A stretch of DNA of 64,000 nt from G963669295 sp963669295 (lineage in GTDB: Bacteria > Bacteroidota > Bacteroidia > Flavobacteriales_D > CALLUQ01), in contig OY769938.1 of assembly GCA_963669295.1 (NCBI GenBank), positions 310,001-374,000 on the forward strand, in the 5' to 3' direction. The notes under the pieces were generated by a model. That model was not told where the DNA came from. It was given only the letters and a program-made list of their open reading frames with translations, and did no database searches. Each line of letters starts with the position of its first letter. Within the stretch, counting starts at the first letter, position 1. A program made the translations under genes and the position numbers. Shown here one piece after another: positions 35,660 through 45,582 of this stretch.

Positions 35660-36235
35660 ATGAAAAGGTTCATCCTGGTCATATTGATTCTTGGTGTATT
35701 TTCTCAGTCGTTTAGTAGCGGCTCCACCAATATCGATCCATTGTTTTTTGCTACAAGACATTTGGGGTTTAACCTGATGCCTTCTGCCAACACATCGCTG
35801 GCATCGTTTGGTATTGTAACGGTTTACGAGGGTAAAATCTTAAAGGTGGAACAAATTACCTATCAAGATTTCGCCTTGCAAGCTTCAGGACACCGGGGTT
35901 CTATTGCCAACCCTGAACAAAAGAACCTGATTGCCGATTACGGCATCAACACTTGCGGGGTGTATCGAGATACGATAAATGATAAGTATGTGGTAAACTG
36001 CGACCCTATGTCTAACATTTGGAAACTGCGCTATAAAGAATTTCCCAACCGTGCTGAAGGTGCCAAAGAACCCGGCTGGTCGAAAAACAAATTCATGCCT
36101 TCGGAGGGGCAACAGGTGATCTTGCAACGCTACGGTATTCGCAGCATCATTGATTTCTTTTGGGGCGACAATGCTTTTCGCCTGCTCAAAGACATGGAAG
36201 ACCCTACGTGGGTGAATACCTATAAGAGTTCGTAA
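35660..36235 (+). CDS. Secreted protein of unknown function
   Basis: 191 residues with a signal peptide (MKRFILVILILGVFSQSFSSG). The mature part holds two cysteines (NTCGVYRD, VVNCDPMS) that could form a disulfide, and an aromatic-rich C-terminus (SIIDFFWGDNAFRLL). The family is not recognised. It lies 39 nt before meaB on the same strand, but a -7-like box (TATCTTTA, 36263-36270) between them suggests meaB can be transcribed separately. Confidence 0.6.
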   Translation: MKRFILVILILGVFSQSFSSGSTNIDPLFFATRHLGFNLMPSANTSLASFGIVTVYEGKILKVEQITYQDFALQASGHRGSIANPEQKNLIADYGINTCGVYRDTINDKYVVNCDPMSNIWKLRYKEFPNRAEGAKEPGWSKNKFMPSEGQQVILQRYGIRSIIDFFWGDNAFRLLKDMEDPTWVNTYKSS

Positions 36236-36274
36236 TTGCGTAGCAGGTATTTCTGCAATCCTTATCTTTAGTCC

Positions 36275-37282
36275 GTGAACTCCGTAAGAAAGTTTAAACT
36301 ACAACGCCCTACACCACTCTCAGTAAAAGAGCATGTAGCGGGCATACTGAATGGCGATCGCACTATTTTAAGTCGTGCCATTACCATGGTAGAAAGTGCG
36401 AAAACGGAGCATCGTGCAATGGCCCAGGAAATTATCGAGCAATGCCTTCCTTATGCTGGCAATTCTATTCGAGTTGGCATTACTGGCGTGCCTGGTGTAG
36501 GAAAAAGCACCTTTATTGAGGCACTGGGCACCTACCTTACTGGCAAAGACAAGCAATTGGCCGTACTGGCCATCGACCCTACCAGCCAAAAAAGTGGGGG
36601 TAGCATTTTAGGTGACAAAACCCGTATGGAAGCCCTTGCTGCTGATGCCAATGCTTTCATTCGCCCCTCTCCTGCTTCCGACTCGTTGGGGGGTGTTGCG
36701 CGCAAAACACGCGAAACCATTGTATTGTGTGAAGCAGCAGGATTTGACACCATTTTTGTAGAAACCGTAGGTGTTGGCCAATCGGAAACGGCCGTTCACT
36801 CTATGGTAGACTTCTTTTTGTTGCTCATGTTAGCAGGTGCTGGTGATGAGCTGCAAGGCATCAAACGCGGTATCATGGAAATGGCTGACGCCATAGCCAT
36901 TACCAAGGCCGATGGCGATAATGTAAAAGCATCCATCGCTGCTCGAAGAGAGTACAAACAAGCCCTTCACCTCTTCCCTCCTACTACCACCGGGTGGACT
37001 CCCCGTGTAGCCACCTGCTCCTCCCTTACCAATGAAGGCATTGACGAAGTATGGCAATTGGTGGAAGAACACAAATTATTGGTAAGCGGCAAAGGGTTCT
37101 TTGAACAAAAAAGGCAGGAGCAAGCACGTTACTGGATGTACGAAACCATTAACGAAACGCTCACTCGAAGGTTTTACGATGACCCTAAAGTAACCCACCA
37201 ACTGCAAGCCATTGAAGCACAAGTAGTAGCCGGTACATTAAGCCCCTTTGCTGCAGCACAGCAGTTGTTGGCCTTGAGCTAA
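36275..37282 (+). CDS. meaB: Methylmalonyl-CoA mutase-associated GTPase
   Basis: 335 residues with a GTG start. P-loop GVPGVGKST near 71-79, the family's LAIDPTSQKSGGSILGDKTR, FIRPSPASDSLGGV and ETVGVGQSE, and the NKxD-type specificity segment read as ITKADGD. MeaB gates cobalamin loading and protects the mutase using GTP, so it serves the mutA/mutB products encoded 21 kb upstream. A -7-like TATCTTTA lies only 4 nt before the GTG, which would give a nearly leaderless message. Confidence 0.93.
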   Translation: MNSVRKFKLQRPTPLSVKEHVAGILNGDRTILSRAITMVESAKTEHRAMAQEIIEQCLPYAGNSIRVGITGVPGVGKSTFIEALGTYLTGKDKQLAVLAIDPTSQKSGGSILGDKTRMEALAADANAFIRPSPASDSLGGVARKTRETIVLCEAAGFDTIFVETVGVGQSETAVHSMVDFFLLLMLAGAGDELQGIKRGIMEMADAIAITKADGDNVKASIAARREYKQALHLFPPTTTGWTPRVATCSSLTNEGIDEVWQLVEEHKLLVSGKGFFEQKRQEQARYWMYETINETLTRRFYDDPKVTHQLQAIEAQVVAGTLSPFAAAQQLLALS

Positions 37283-37399
37283 ACACAACAATCACCTACA
37301 CTACCCCCATCGTCTTCTTACTACCCTCACTTTTTACCCCCAATAAAGCATACTCCTCTCAATCTTAAAGGATGCAACACTTAAGGGAAACAGGTGCAA

Positions 37400-37830
37400 A
37401 CTTCAACATGTAGGGGTTGAATCTCCAGGAGATAAAGGTGCAACTTTCAACATCCAGGGGTTGGGTGGTACATGGAGTAAGCGTATAAGGTTCAACCCCT
37501 GGAGGTTGAACGGTGAAGGGGTGGAAGTTCAACCCAACATCTAAAGGGTCGACGTTCATGGGGTAACCCTACTAATTCCAACATATAGGGGTTGAATCTC
37601 CAGGAGATAAGGGTGCAACTTTCAACATCTAGAGGTTAAGCACGCAAGAGGCATCAGTGCAAGCTTCAACATCCAGGGGTTGGGTGGTACATGGAGTAAG
37701 TGTATAAGGTTCAACCTCTGGAGGTTGAACAGTGAAGGGGTGGAAGTTCAACCCAACATCTAAAGGATCAACGCTCAAGGGGTAACCCTACAAATTTCAA
37801 CATCAAAGGGTTGGGGCATCAAGGGGGGAA
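37400..37830. repeat. Diverged intergenic minisatellite
   Basis: Noncoding stretch built from imperfect copies of a word close to TTCAACATCNAGGGGTTG (about 37402, 37447, 37575, 37622, 37663, 37795). A larger duplication covers about 37400-37577 and 37578-37795. Two near-copies of a long palindrome, GTTCAACCYC-TG-GAGGTTGAAC, lie at 37490-37511 and 37709-37730. The flanks, 37283-37399 and 37831-37864, show nothing I can name. Spacing is irregular, unlike a CRISPR array. Confidence 0.8.
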
Positions 37831-37864
37831 AGTGTAAGCTACCACCCCCTGAAGGATAACTTTC

Positions 37865-37907
37865 AATAGGAAAACTCGTTGTTTTTCCTATTAAACCTTT
37901 ATCTTTC
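37865..37907 (+). promoter_or_regulatory. Hairpin/operator and -7 box before the small conserved gene
   Basis: AATAGGAAAA (37865-37874) and TTTTCCTATT (37883-37892) are perfect 10-bp arms. TATCTTTC (37900-37907), one mismatch from TAnnTTTG, follows, 12 nt before the ATG. Confidence 0.4.
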
Positions 37908-37919
37908 AATAAAAACACC

Positions 37920-38306
37920 ATGAGCTGGGATATCTTCATTTCTAAAACGCCAGTAGATCAATTAGAGGCTGCTGAGTTTGAACCATTAGGCGATAACAAA
38001 GAGGTCATACAACTGATTGTTGATGTGGTTCCTACAACCAATTTTACTGACCCTACATGGGGAAACTATCGCGACGATGAATGCTCTATTGAGTTTAACA
38101 TTGGAGACGACACCCCCGTACAACATATGATGTTGCATATTCGTGGAAGTGGCACACGACCTATTGCTATTATTAAAGCACTTTGTGAACGCATTAATGG
38201 TTATGCCATGGATGGCAGTACAGGTGAACAAATGAATTTCGATGAAGTAGATGAGCAATCGTTCAACGCATGGCAGGAATACCGAGACAAAATCATCAAC
38301 AAGTAA
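37920..38306 (+). CDS. Small cytoplasmic protein of unknown function (immunity-like)
   Basis: 128 residues, no signal. The sequence MSWDIFISKTPVDQLE, then IVDVVPTTNFTDPTWGNY, CSIEFNIGDDTPVQHMMLHI and AMDGSTGEQMNF shows an alternating strand/helix domain that I recognise only as a widespread stand-alone type, sometimes found among immunity-like genes; I cannot give a family name. No toxin gene is adjacent. It is isolated between two noncoding stretches. Confidence 0.55.
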   Translation: MSWDIFISKTPVDQLEAAEFEPLGDNKEVIQLIVDVVPTTNFTDPTWGNYRDDECSIEFNIGDDTPVQHMMLHIRGSGTRPIAIIKALCERINGYAMDGSTGEQMNFDEVDEQSFNAWQEYRDKIINK

Positions 38307-38724
38307 CCACCGACATAAACGATCGCTGAGAGCGGTACTATATACTTACCAACAAGTAGAAAAATAGAAAGCCGCCCGTTCCGCTATCGTCCTTTTAATA
38401 AGTTAATACGAATACAGGCAGCTTTCAGCCCCAAAAAGGTTAAAAAGTTGAATACGTTATTGTGTCTTAAAATTTTATGCTGTTGAGACGCATTTTTCAA
38501 TTCACCTAAACAAGGTACGGCAAATACGTACACCACACAAGCGCTATTGATGCAGTGGTACGTTTTATCACATAAGTGGTAGCACTGAGTTAACAACCGG
38601 TAAAGACCGGCAATCCAATCCGTAAAAAAACCACCCGCCCTTCAACGGTGCTTCTTAACCAGGGCAATACCGTTAAAAACACCCCTTTTAAAGTGAGTAA
38701 ATTAAAATTGTAATGATGTAAAAA
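38307..38724. other. 418-nt gene-free stretch, possible 3' structures
   Basis: No supported gene. It holds a small hairpin CCGGT-AAAG-ACCGG (38597-38610) and a minus-strand terminator-like site, CCACC/GGTG with a run of seven T (plus-strand A at 38624-38630), which could end the T9SS operon transcribed from the right. A minus-strand frame at 38384-38596 has no protein-like character. The block 38355-38400 is more G/C-rich than its surroundings. Confidence 0.35.
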
Positions 38725-40836
38725 CTACTGGCTGTCTAGTTGGAATCCTTCTCCCACTACCCTAAAGGCAGTTCTACGGTTACGCTGATGTAGTTCTTCG
38801 CGTTTGGCTTTGGTAGATTGCTGCTTGATGTATTCAGGGGTTAAGATAATGCGCTCACCACCGGCTCCCAATATGGGATCGCCATTGGCATCGGTAAGGT
38901 GAGTAGGTGTAGTTTCTCCAAAACCTTTTGATGTCAAACGATCGGGCGATAGTCCTTTCCCTATGAGGTAATCGACACAAGATTTTGCTCTGCGTTCTGA
39001 TAAACGCATGTTGTAATCATCGTTACCACGCTCATCGGTGTGCGAATTGATTTGTACCACCAGGTTATTATTCAATACCAGGAAGTCGTACAACTCATCC
39101 AATATTTCTTCTGATTTAGGGCGTAACTTGTGCGAATCGAAGTCGTATTCAATCCCTGCAATTTCAATTTCTTCGTTCGGAATTTTATTGAGGAAGAAAT
39201 CCTGCATTAAGGTGGTGGTTTGTGTAATGTTACGGGTATCAGCATTGGCTGCATCAGCAAAATAAGAAGGTTTTTGTGCCTTCATAAATACTTCCGCGTC
39301 TTGCTTTAATTCAGTACGGTAAAAGCCTGTTTCATCCGTTTCCACCACAAATGGTTCAAATTGAAAACGAATGTCTTTGAATGTAATGGTAGCATTGGGG
39401 ATCTCTATTTCTGTGTCTGCATCAAATACAAACCCTTCTATAAAAATACGAATAGGAGCATTCTTTACCTCATAAATATCGTAACATGCCCCACCCTCAC
39501 AAGGTTCTCGATCGCTAGCAAAGTAACCGTATTGCATAAAATGATCCCATACCATATATGCATCGTCTTTGCTTGAGTTAATGGGAGCTCCCATGTTTTG
39601 TGGTGGCTGAAAGAGCCCCACTTCTTCGCTAAACAAGCTTTTAAAAATATCCAATCCCCCCATCCCAGGGTGGCCATTAGAACTATAAAATAGCGTATTC
39701 CTACGCATGAAAGGGGTTACCTCATCCAATTCAGTATTAACGGGTTTACCCAAATTAACGGCCGCCCCTATGGTATTGCCATTTTCATCAATCTCAATTT
39801 TCCAAAGATCAAGTCCACCAACACCACCCGGGCGATTGCTAGAAAAGTATAGGGTTTTACCATCTTTGGTAATGAAAGGGTTGATGCTTTTATATCCAGG
39901 TAGGTTTACTGCAGTATCAAGTTTGTACGATTCGTAAAACTTCATGTTTACCATTCGTGCCAGGTGTATGCTTTGTTCCCTGCGGTCGTCGTCGCTCCAA
40001 CGCGTGTAAAAAATAACGTTGCCATTGTTCCAACACCCTGAAGCATCGTGTTGTGCCGAATTCAATGGACGTCCGTAGTTTTGTGCAGGCCCCCAGGTAG
40101 TTTCGTCCATCTTTTCTGTCCAATACAAATCGCATAAAAACTCCGACTGTTGCTTGGTAGGATCTAAAATTACTCCTCCCTCACGAGCACTGGTAAATAT
40201 CATTCGATCTTCTCCTCCCCAATACATGGGAGCAAAAGCAGTTGTTCCTTTATTGAATACTGCCGTATCGGCTAACTTCACCGTTACCTCTTGCTTCACG
40301 CTGCTGGGGTTCATGGCATAAGCACAACCCGAAATGGCAATCTGACTACGCACACTTAACCGCTCAGGAATGCTATCGCGTAAAATGTATTCGTTGTACA
40401 CGTCCATGGCCTCCTCATAACGCTCTGCGTTCATCAGTGCATTGGCATAATAGTAGGTATCGTTGGGGTACGATCCGCTTTCAGCAGTAAATTTAAAGTG
40501 TTCTACCGCCTTTGGATAATCGTAGGTAAGGTGGTAGCACATGGCAATTTGATGATGGATATAATCCAATCGTTTTACTGTGGTAGCGGTATCAATTACA
40601 ATGTCTTTGTTCTTCAATTTCTGATTGGTAATCGACACTTCATAAGGCATTACCGGCACTTCCCAAACAATGGAATCATTCAATGTAAGCTGATAATACT
40701 TTAATGCTGAAGCATAATCTTCCTTCATGAAATAATCATCGGCATTCTCCAGCCACAATTCTTTCGATTGTCCCAGTACCATCACCGAACAAAGGGTGAA
40801 TAGCAACAGCAAATATGTTTTCAACGACCTTAGCAT
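38725..40836 (-). CDS. PorE-like OmpA-family protein (TPR, propeller, CRD, OmpA)
   Basis: 703 residues with a signal peptide. The order of domains is TPR-like helices (about 28-170, ENADDYFMKEDYASALKYYQ), a PD40-type propeller (about 200-465, with TLYFSSNRPGGVGGLDLW and TLFYSSNGHPGMGGLDIF), a carboxypeptidase-regulatory-like domain (about 470-545), and an OmpA peptidoglycan-binding domain (about 560-690, INSHTDERGNDDYNMRLSER). This order is that of PorE, which links the T9SS to peptidoglycan. It is the last gene of a five-gene minus-strand cluster, 1 nt from the SprF-family gene. Paralogues are common in the phylum, so the exact orthology is unsure. Confidence 0.85.
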   Translation of the reverse strand: MLRSLKTYLLLLFTLCSVMVLGQSKELWLENADDYFMKEDYASALKYYQLTLNDSIVWEVPVMPYEVSITNQKLKNKDIVIDTATTVKRLDYIHHQIAMCYHLTYDYPKAVEHFKFTAESGSYPNDTYYYANALMNAERYEEAMDVYNEYILRDSIPERLSVRSQIAISGCAYAMNPSSVKQEVTVKLADTAVFNKGTTAFAPMYWGGEDRMIFTSAREGGVILDPTKQQSEFLCDLYWTEKMDETTWGPAQNYGRPLNSAQHDASGCWNNGNVIFYTRWSDDDRREQSIHLARMVNMKFYESYKLDTAVNLPGYKSINPFITKDGKTLYFSSNRPGGVGGLDLWKIEIDENGNTIGAAVNLGKPVNTELDEVTPFMRRNTLFYSSNGHPGMGGLDIFKSLFSEEVGLFQPPQNMGAPINSSKDDAYMVWDHFMQYGYFASDREPCEGGACYDIYEVKNAPIRIFIEGFVFDADTEIEIPNATITFKDIRFQFEPFVVETDETGFYRTELKQDAEVFMKAQKPSYFADAANADTRNITQTTTLMQDFFLNKIPNEEIEIAGIEYDFDSHKLRPKSEEILDELYDFLVLNNNLVVQINSHTDERGNDDYNMRLSERRAKSCVDYLIGKGLSPDRLTSKGFGETTPTHLTDANGDPILGAGGERIILTPEYIKQQSTKAKREELHQRNRRTAFRVVGEGFQLDSQ

Positions 40837-40837
40837 A

Positions 40838-41827
40838 CTATAGTCTTGGGCATATTTTTGTGCGCTTGGGCTTTGGTTTTTGCTTCATATAGGTAAACGA
40901 TATCTCAAAACCGCCACGTCCTGTAGACGCTTCATTGAGCGAAGAGGTATTGAAATCGTACGCGATTTTAGCAATGTAATTGCTTTTTCGAGCACCCAAC
41001 GAAAGAATCATAGCATCCTTGTTTCGATAGGTAAGCCCTCCCAACAAATACATTTCTGACGACTTTAAGAAGTAGCCTGCATCTGCTGCAAAGGTTTGCT
41101 CTTGAAACTCTTGTTGTTGCATGATAAGTACCTTGGGCAACACATAAAACAACTCCGTTACATTTATACGCACCCCTGTATGGCCATACAAGCGCATGGG
41201 CAATTTGTTCTCTGCATCAAAAAACGATTCGGTAGGCTCCAACAAGTTAAATGCCGAAATACCCACAAAGGGGTTCAACCTACTTTGTTGTCCTGCATGG
41301 TAATACATAATACCGGCATTTACATCGGGCAATGTAAATGATTGCCCCCCAAACGATTCGCCAGAACTCAATGTATTGTCAAACCCACCACCGTTGGTAG
41401 TAACGTATTGGTTATCGAAAGTATGCAATTGGTACTCCAACGATTTTTGGGTAAAACCAAACTGTGCTCCAAGTGAAATGTTATGCACCTTACGCTCATC
41501 AATGGGCACTGTATATGCCGCTGTGGCTAATCCTTGAAAGGCATTGTAGTTACCAATTCCAGCGCGGTAGTTCATAATTTGTGCTCCAAATCCCCATTTT
41601 TTATAGGGCATATCAAAGCTAATCAGTCCGGTAGTATATGGCTTAAAGTTAACGGCCTTCCATTGGGTGCGGTAATGCATGTGCAATCGCCACTCCCCTT
41701 CAAATACTCCAGCCATTGAAGGATTAAGAAACAATGGGGCAGCATCATACATCGAAAGGTGAAAATCTTGTGCGCTCACCTTTCCAAAAGACACGCTAAA
41801 GATCAATATGTATAACAGTTTCCTCAT
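40838..41827 (-). CDS. PorP/SprF family outer-membrane protein
   Basis: 329 residues with a signal peptide (MRKLLYILIFSVSFGKVSA). The early motif HLSMYDAAPLFLNPSMAGVF (QDFHLSxYDxxPxxxNPAxxG type) is diagnostic, followed by a barrel of about 14 strands (GLISFDMPYKKWGFGAQIMN, NAGIMYYHAGQQSRLNPFVG). The family helps deliver and attach T9SS type-B substrates to the cell surface. Its likely partner is the adhesin encoded 3 nt upstream. The C-terminal tail (KQKPKPKRTKICPRL) is unusually basic. Confidence 0.9.
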   Translation of the reverse strand: MRKLLYILIFSVSFGKVSAQDFHLSMYDAAPLFLNPSMAGVFEGEWRLHMHYRTQWKAVNFKPYTTGLISFDMPYKKWGFGAQIMNYRAGIGNYNAFQGLATAAYTVPIDERKVHNISLGAQFGFTQKSLEYQLHTFDNQYVTTNGGGFDNTLSSGESFGGQSFTLPDVNAGIMYYHAGQQSRLNPFVGISAFNLLEPTESFFDAENKLPMRLYGHTGVRINVTELFYVLPKVLIMQQQEFQEQTFAADAGYFLKSSEMYLLGGLTYRNKDAMILSLGARKSNYIAKIAYDFNTSSLNEASTGRGGFEISFTYMKQKPKPKRTKICPRL

Positions 41828-41830
41828 GGC

Positions 41831-44800
41831 TTAACGGATTAGGGTAACATCGCCTGATTTGGTGACTACCCTTCCTCCTGCTATTTCCACTACAAAGGTC
41901 CAGGTGTATACGCCCATGGGTGCTTCTGTACCTTTATAGGTACCATCCCAACCAATGGCCGCATCGTTAGAGGTGAAAATCAATTCGCCCCAGTTGTTGT
42001 AAATATTAAAGTTCACTTCGGTAAATGGTCCTCCACGAATAAGCAACACATCGTTTTCGCCATCACCATTAGGGGTAAAAGCAGTAGGCAACACTGGCAG
42101 TAATGCAATAGAAATTTCCTGTATCACAGTGGCTGAGCAACCATTAATATCGGTTATGGTAAGGCTTACATCGTAAAAACCTCCATCTGCATAAGCATGT
42201 ACTTCATTTTGATTGTTGCCGCCATTGCCATCACCAAAATCCCAGAACCATGCTGAAATTTGGTTGCCGATAGATTCATCAGTAAAGAACACATCTTCTA
42301 ACGCCAATGCTGGATTAGGATTCATAGAAAACGCTGCTGTTGGCCCCGGCAATACATTGATGTTTTCTGTATAGGTAGCCGTACAGCCCAGGTCGGAAGT
42401 TACGGTAAGTGTAACCGGATAACTTCCCGAAGTGCCAAAGGTATGGATGGGGTTTTGATCGTTGCTGATGGTAATGCCACCATCAAAATCGTATTCCCAA
42501 CCAACAATCGACCCCGGGGAAATAAATGAGATATCTGTAAACTGTATCGGTTGGTTTTCGCAGGCAATATCAAATTGAAATTCTGCTGTAGGTACCGGGT
42601 TCACCGTTACGGTTTGCATTAATGTATCGTAACAACCATTGCTGGAGCCTACAATAAATACCACGTTGTAAGTACCTGCTGCCGGGTATGGATGTTGTGG
42701 ATCGCTAGCAATGGATGAGGTTTGATCGCCAAAGTCATAGTTCCACGAATCGATAATGCCATCAGTAGTAGTTGACAAGTCTGTAAACATGGTGTTTTCA
42801 CCCAAACAAGCATCGTTGAATGAGAAGTTGGCTACCGGAGGATCTTTAAATGTAACCACCAAAGTATCGGCATCGGGTATACAACCGAAGTTTCCTGATG
42901 ACGTAAGGATGAGCTGTATGGTGCCTGCTGCCACATCATTGGCTGATGGGAAATAAAGCGTTGATAGTAAATTAGGACTTGGACTAAAAACACCTGTTCC
43001 TGTGGTAGCCCAGGTTCCTGACGGGCTGGTTCCTGCAATAATACCATTCAATTGAATGGGCTCGTTGGAGCAGAATGCCTGATCAATTCCTGCATTTACT
43101 ACTGGTGGATCAACAAAAATAATGCGCAATGAATCTTGTTCGGCCGGACAAATGCCTGGCACCGTATTTAAGAACAGGTCTATAAAACCATTGGCCGTAT
43201 CAATAGGGCTAATGTTGTAAAAGGTGTTGAGCGAATTGGGATCAACAATATTACCTGCACCATTTACACTCCACACCGTATTGAATCCTGCTGTAACCGT
43301 ACCTGTAAGGTTGATGGTGGTAAGGTTAGAGCAAATAGAATCGAGTGTGGTAATGTCTACAACAGGCTGGTCGATAAAAGTAACCAGGAAGCTATCTTGT
43401 ACGGCTAAACAATTGCCATTTAATGTTGATGTAAGTATAAAAGTAATAGAACCCACAGCAGTATCAGCCGGGCTTACCAGGTAAGTGGCATTCAATGCCG
43501 TATCGCTTGGGGTAAATGTGCCCGACCCGGTGGTGGTCCACACTCCAGTAGTGGTTACTCCAGTAATGCTTCCATTCAAAGGAATGTCGGTGGTACTGGA
43601 GCACAATACCAAATCAGGTCCTGCAATTACTGTAGGAGGTTCAGTAAAATAAATAACTACTGTATCCTCATCATCAGGGCAGGCAAAGAAACTTCCTTGC
43701 GAGGTAAGGTACAACACCACACTATCGGCTGCAATGTCTGCTGGCGAAGGGGTATAAAAGGTATTTAAGCTCCCTGCATTGCCAAAAGCACCGCCATTGC
43801 CTCCCGACCAAATAGAGCCGGCAGCAAAGTTCAATGTACCATTTAGCGGCACTGTTCCCACATTATTACTACAATAAGTTTGATCAAGACCAGCATCAAC
43901 AGCAGGCGATTGAATGAAATCAACCACCAGGGTATCGTACACAGGATCGCAATTGCCCGTAGAACCCAATACAAAGGTGAGGCTTCCTTGCGAGTAATCG
44001 CTTGCACTGGGCACATAGGTAGTGCTTAAACTCGTAGGTGTGTTAAGAGTACCCGTACCATTAAGCACACTCCATATGCCTGTAGTTGACCCACCAGTTA
44101 CACTACCAGTCAAATCTATTACAGGTTCTCCATCACAAAGCGTAGTATCGGGTCCGGCTACGGTGTATACCCTTCGCAAGAAGGATGATACATAATGGTA
44201 TAAGCAGCCAGTGGTTAAGCCACCGTTAATAATGCCCAACGAAAAAAGATCGGTTGAATTAGTGATGAGATTGGCCGAGCCTACTGGCACATCAGTGGTG
44301 TTGAAGCTAATTTGAGCGCCCATCCATGCTCCCCCTGTTCCAGGCACTACATTAAACATAGGCGCTGTAATAAGGGTATTGTTACCATTCAAAGTAAAAT
44401 TGCCTTCCGAGCCTGCCGGACATAAAATGTTTAACAAGAAGCTTTGCGGGTTGGCTCTTGAAAAACTTACCTGATCGGAACCAGCACAGTTTAATGGTGG
44501 TAAGATGGCTTTTCCCAACTCACAACCATAACCCGACATGTGCAATAAGTACACCGGCTTATCGGAGTTGCAATAGGTTAATGGTTCGGTAATGCTGTAA
44601 GGATAAGTATCGCCCTGATTAAGGGTAGTGGTGGTGGTCGTTAAGCCATTATCGATACTTACTGTGGTAAAGTTTTCAGTAGCTACCACAAAAATAGATT
44701 CGTTGGAACCAGGGTTCAAGAAACCTCGATTAATGATGTATTCATTGCCAATCACATCGGTGGGTACAATTTGGTCGCCCATGATATCAAAGCAGGTTCC

Positions 44801-45562
44801 GCCACCAGATGGATTAACCGAATCATCAGACACCGATACCGATACAGGCTTGTTGGCTACTACTATAGTACCTGCCATGTTATTGCCCAGTGTGCTTGTA
44901 TTTTGTGTGATGTTTTGGCCGGTATACACATTACCCGCTTTGGGGAGAAGTACCGAATACGTCACATTAGCGGGATGTCCTCCCACCACATCGCACCTTG
45001 GGGTAATGTATACCCATGTACTGTCTTCTGTTGCCACTACCGAGAATTGTTGATACGGTTGCGTTACTGTTCCGTCATTATTTAAATCGTTGGTAAGGGT
45101 GCGATTGTTCCATAAGGTTTGATAGGGCAAAACAAATTCAGTACCCATACCATTTTGCCCTTTCAACGAATACGTTTCTGGATTAAAATGTTGAGTGGCT
45201 CGAGTAATAATATCGTATACAATGGTAATCGGATTATCGGATGTAATTTTAAAGCCAGTACGCAATACTTGATCAGCCGGCTTACTCTCCACAGAATCGA
45301 TCATAAAATCGACATACTTGGTAAACAAGGTGTTGGGGCCTACAATAAAAGTAGTATCGTAAGCGGAAGCCGGTTGCTGTATTCTAATGGTGGTTGGGTT
45401 ATTGAATGTAGAAAAGTGAAATGCTATCGGATCGCGCCACCAGTGGTCGGGAGTTACCCATGGTGCAGCAAACCAAAAGGTAGTATCAATTTGTGCATTA
45501 GCATCTTTAGGATACAACGACAAAAATCCAATGATAACGAAGATGTATTTGAGCAATTTCAT
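41831..45562 (-). CDS. T9SS type-B adhesin (IgGFc-binding-like N-domain, repeats, PKD)
   Basis: 1243 residues from the ATG at 45562 (an in-frame TTG lies 9 nt upstream). The signal peptide is followed by an IgGFc-binding-protein-like N-terminal domain (about 25-480, ETYSLKGQNGMGTEFVLPYQ). Then come five modules of about 85 residues, each starting VxAGxDxxxCS and containing W, three PKD domains (SWNYDFGDQ, GWEYDFDGG, AWFWDFGDG) and a type-B gliding-motility C-terminal domain (AFTPNGDGENDVLLIRGG, WGELIFTSND). It should be exported by T9SS and held at the surface with SprF help. It sits between two SprF-family genes. Confidence 0.9.
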   Translation of the reverse strand: MKLLKYIFVIIGFLSLYPKDANAQIDTTFWFAAPWVTPDHWWRDPIAFHFSTFNNPTTIRIQQPASAYDTTFIVGPNTLFTKYVDFMIDSVESKPADQVLRTGFKITSDNPITIVYDIITRATQHFNPETYSLKGQNGMGTEFVLPYQTLWNNRTLTNDLNNDGTVTQPYQQFSVVATEDSTWVYITPRCDVVGGHPANVTYSVLLPKAGNVYTGQNITQNTSTLGNNMAGTIVVANKPVSVSVSDDSVNPSGGGTCFDIMGDQIVPTDVIGNEYIINRGFLNPGSNESIFVVATENFTTVSIDNGLTTTTTTLNQGDTYPYSITEPLTYCNSDKPVYLLHMSGYGCELGKAILPPLNCAGSDQVSFSRANPQSFLLNILCPAGSEGNFTLNGNNTLITAPMFNVVPGTGGAWMGAQISFNTTDVPVGSANLITNSTDLFSLGIINGGLTTGCLYHYVSSFLRRVYTVAGPDTTLCDGEPVIDLTGSVTGGSTTGIWSVLNGTGTLNTPTSLSTTYVPSASDYSQGSLTFVLGSTGNCDPVYDTLVVDFIQSPAVDAGLDQTYCSNNVGTVPLNGTLNFAAGSIWSGGNGGAFGNAGSLNTFYTPSPADIAADSVVLYLTSQGSFFACPDDEDTVVIYFTEPPTVIAGPDLVLCSSTTDIPLNGSITGVTTTGVWTTTGSGTFTPSDTALNATYLVSPADTAVGSITFILTSTLNGNCLAVQDSFLVTFIDQPVVDITTLDSICSNLTTINLTGTVTAGFNTVWSVNGAGNIVDPNSLNTFYNISPIDTANGFIDLFLNTVPGICPAEQDSLRIIFVDPPVVNAGIDQAFCSNEPIQLNGIIAGTSPSGTWATTGTGVFSPSPNLLSTLYFPSANDVAAGTIQLILTSSGNFGCIPDADTLVVTFKDPPVANFSFNDACLGENTMFTDLSTTTDGIIDSWNYDFGDQTSSIASDPQHPYPAAGTYNVVFIVGSSNGCYDTLMQTVTVNPVPTAEFQFDIACENQPIQFTDISFISPGSIVGWEYDFDGGITISNDQNPIHTFGTSGSYPVTLTVTSDLGCTATYTENINVLPGPTAAFSMNPNPALALEDVFFTDESIGNQISAWFWDFGDGNGGNNQNEVHAYADGGFYDVSLTITDINGCSATVIQEISIALLPVLPTAFTPNGDGENDVLLIRGGPFTEVNFNIYNNWGELIFTSNDAAIGWDGTYKGTEAPMGVYTWTFVVEIAGGRVVTKSGDVTLIR

Positions 45563-45582
45563 AATGTTCAATTCAGGTCGTT

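Noticed and set aside
37365..37559. Minus-strand reading frame in the minisatellite
   Set aside because: Its periodic Pro/Asp/Val pattern simply reflects translation of the DNA repeat.
37400..37860. Possible CRISPR array
   Set aside because: Repeat copies are imperfect, of varying length and irregular spacing, contain their own larger duplication, and no cas genes are present.
38384..38596. 70-residue minus-strand reading frame
   Set aside because: No recognisable domain, odd composition (many Cys and His), and no supporting spacing or start signals.
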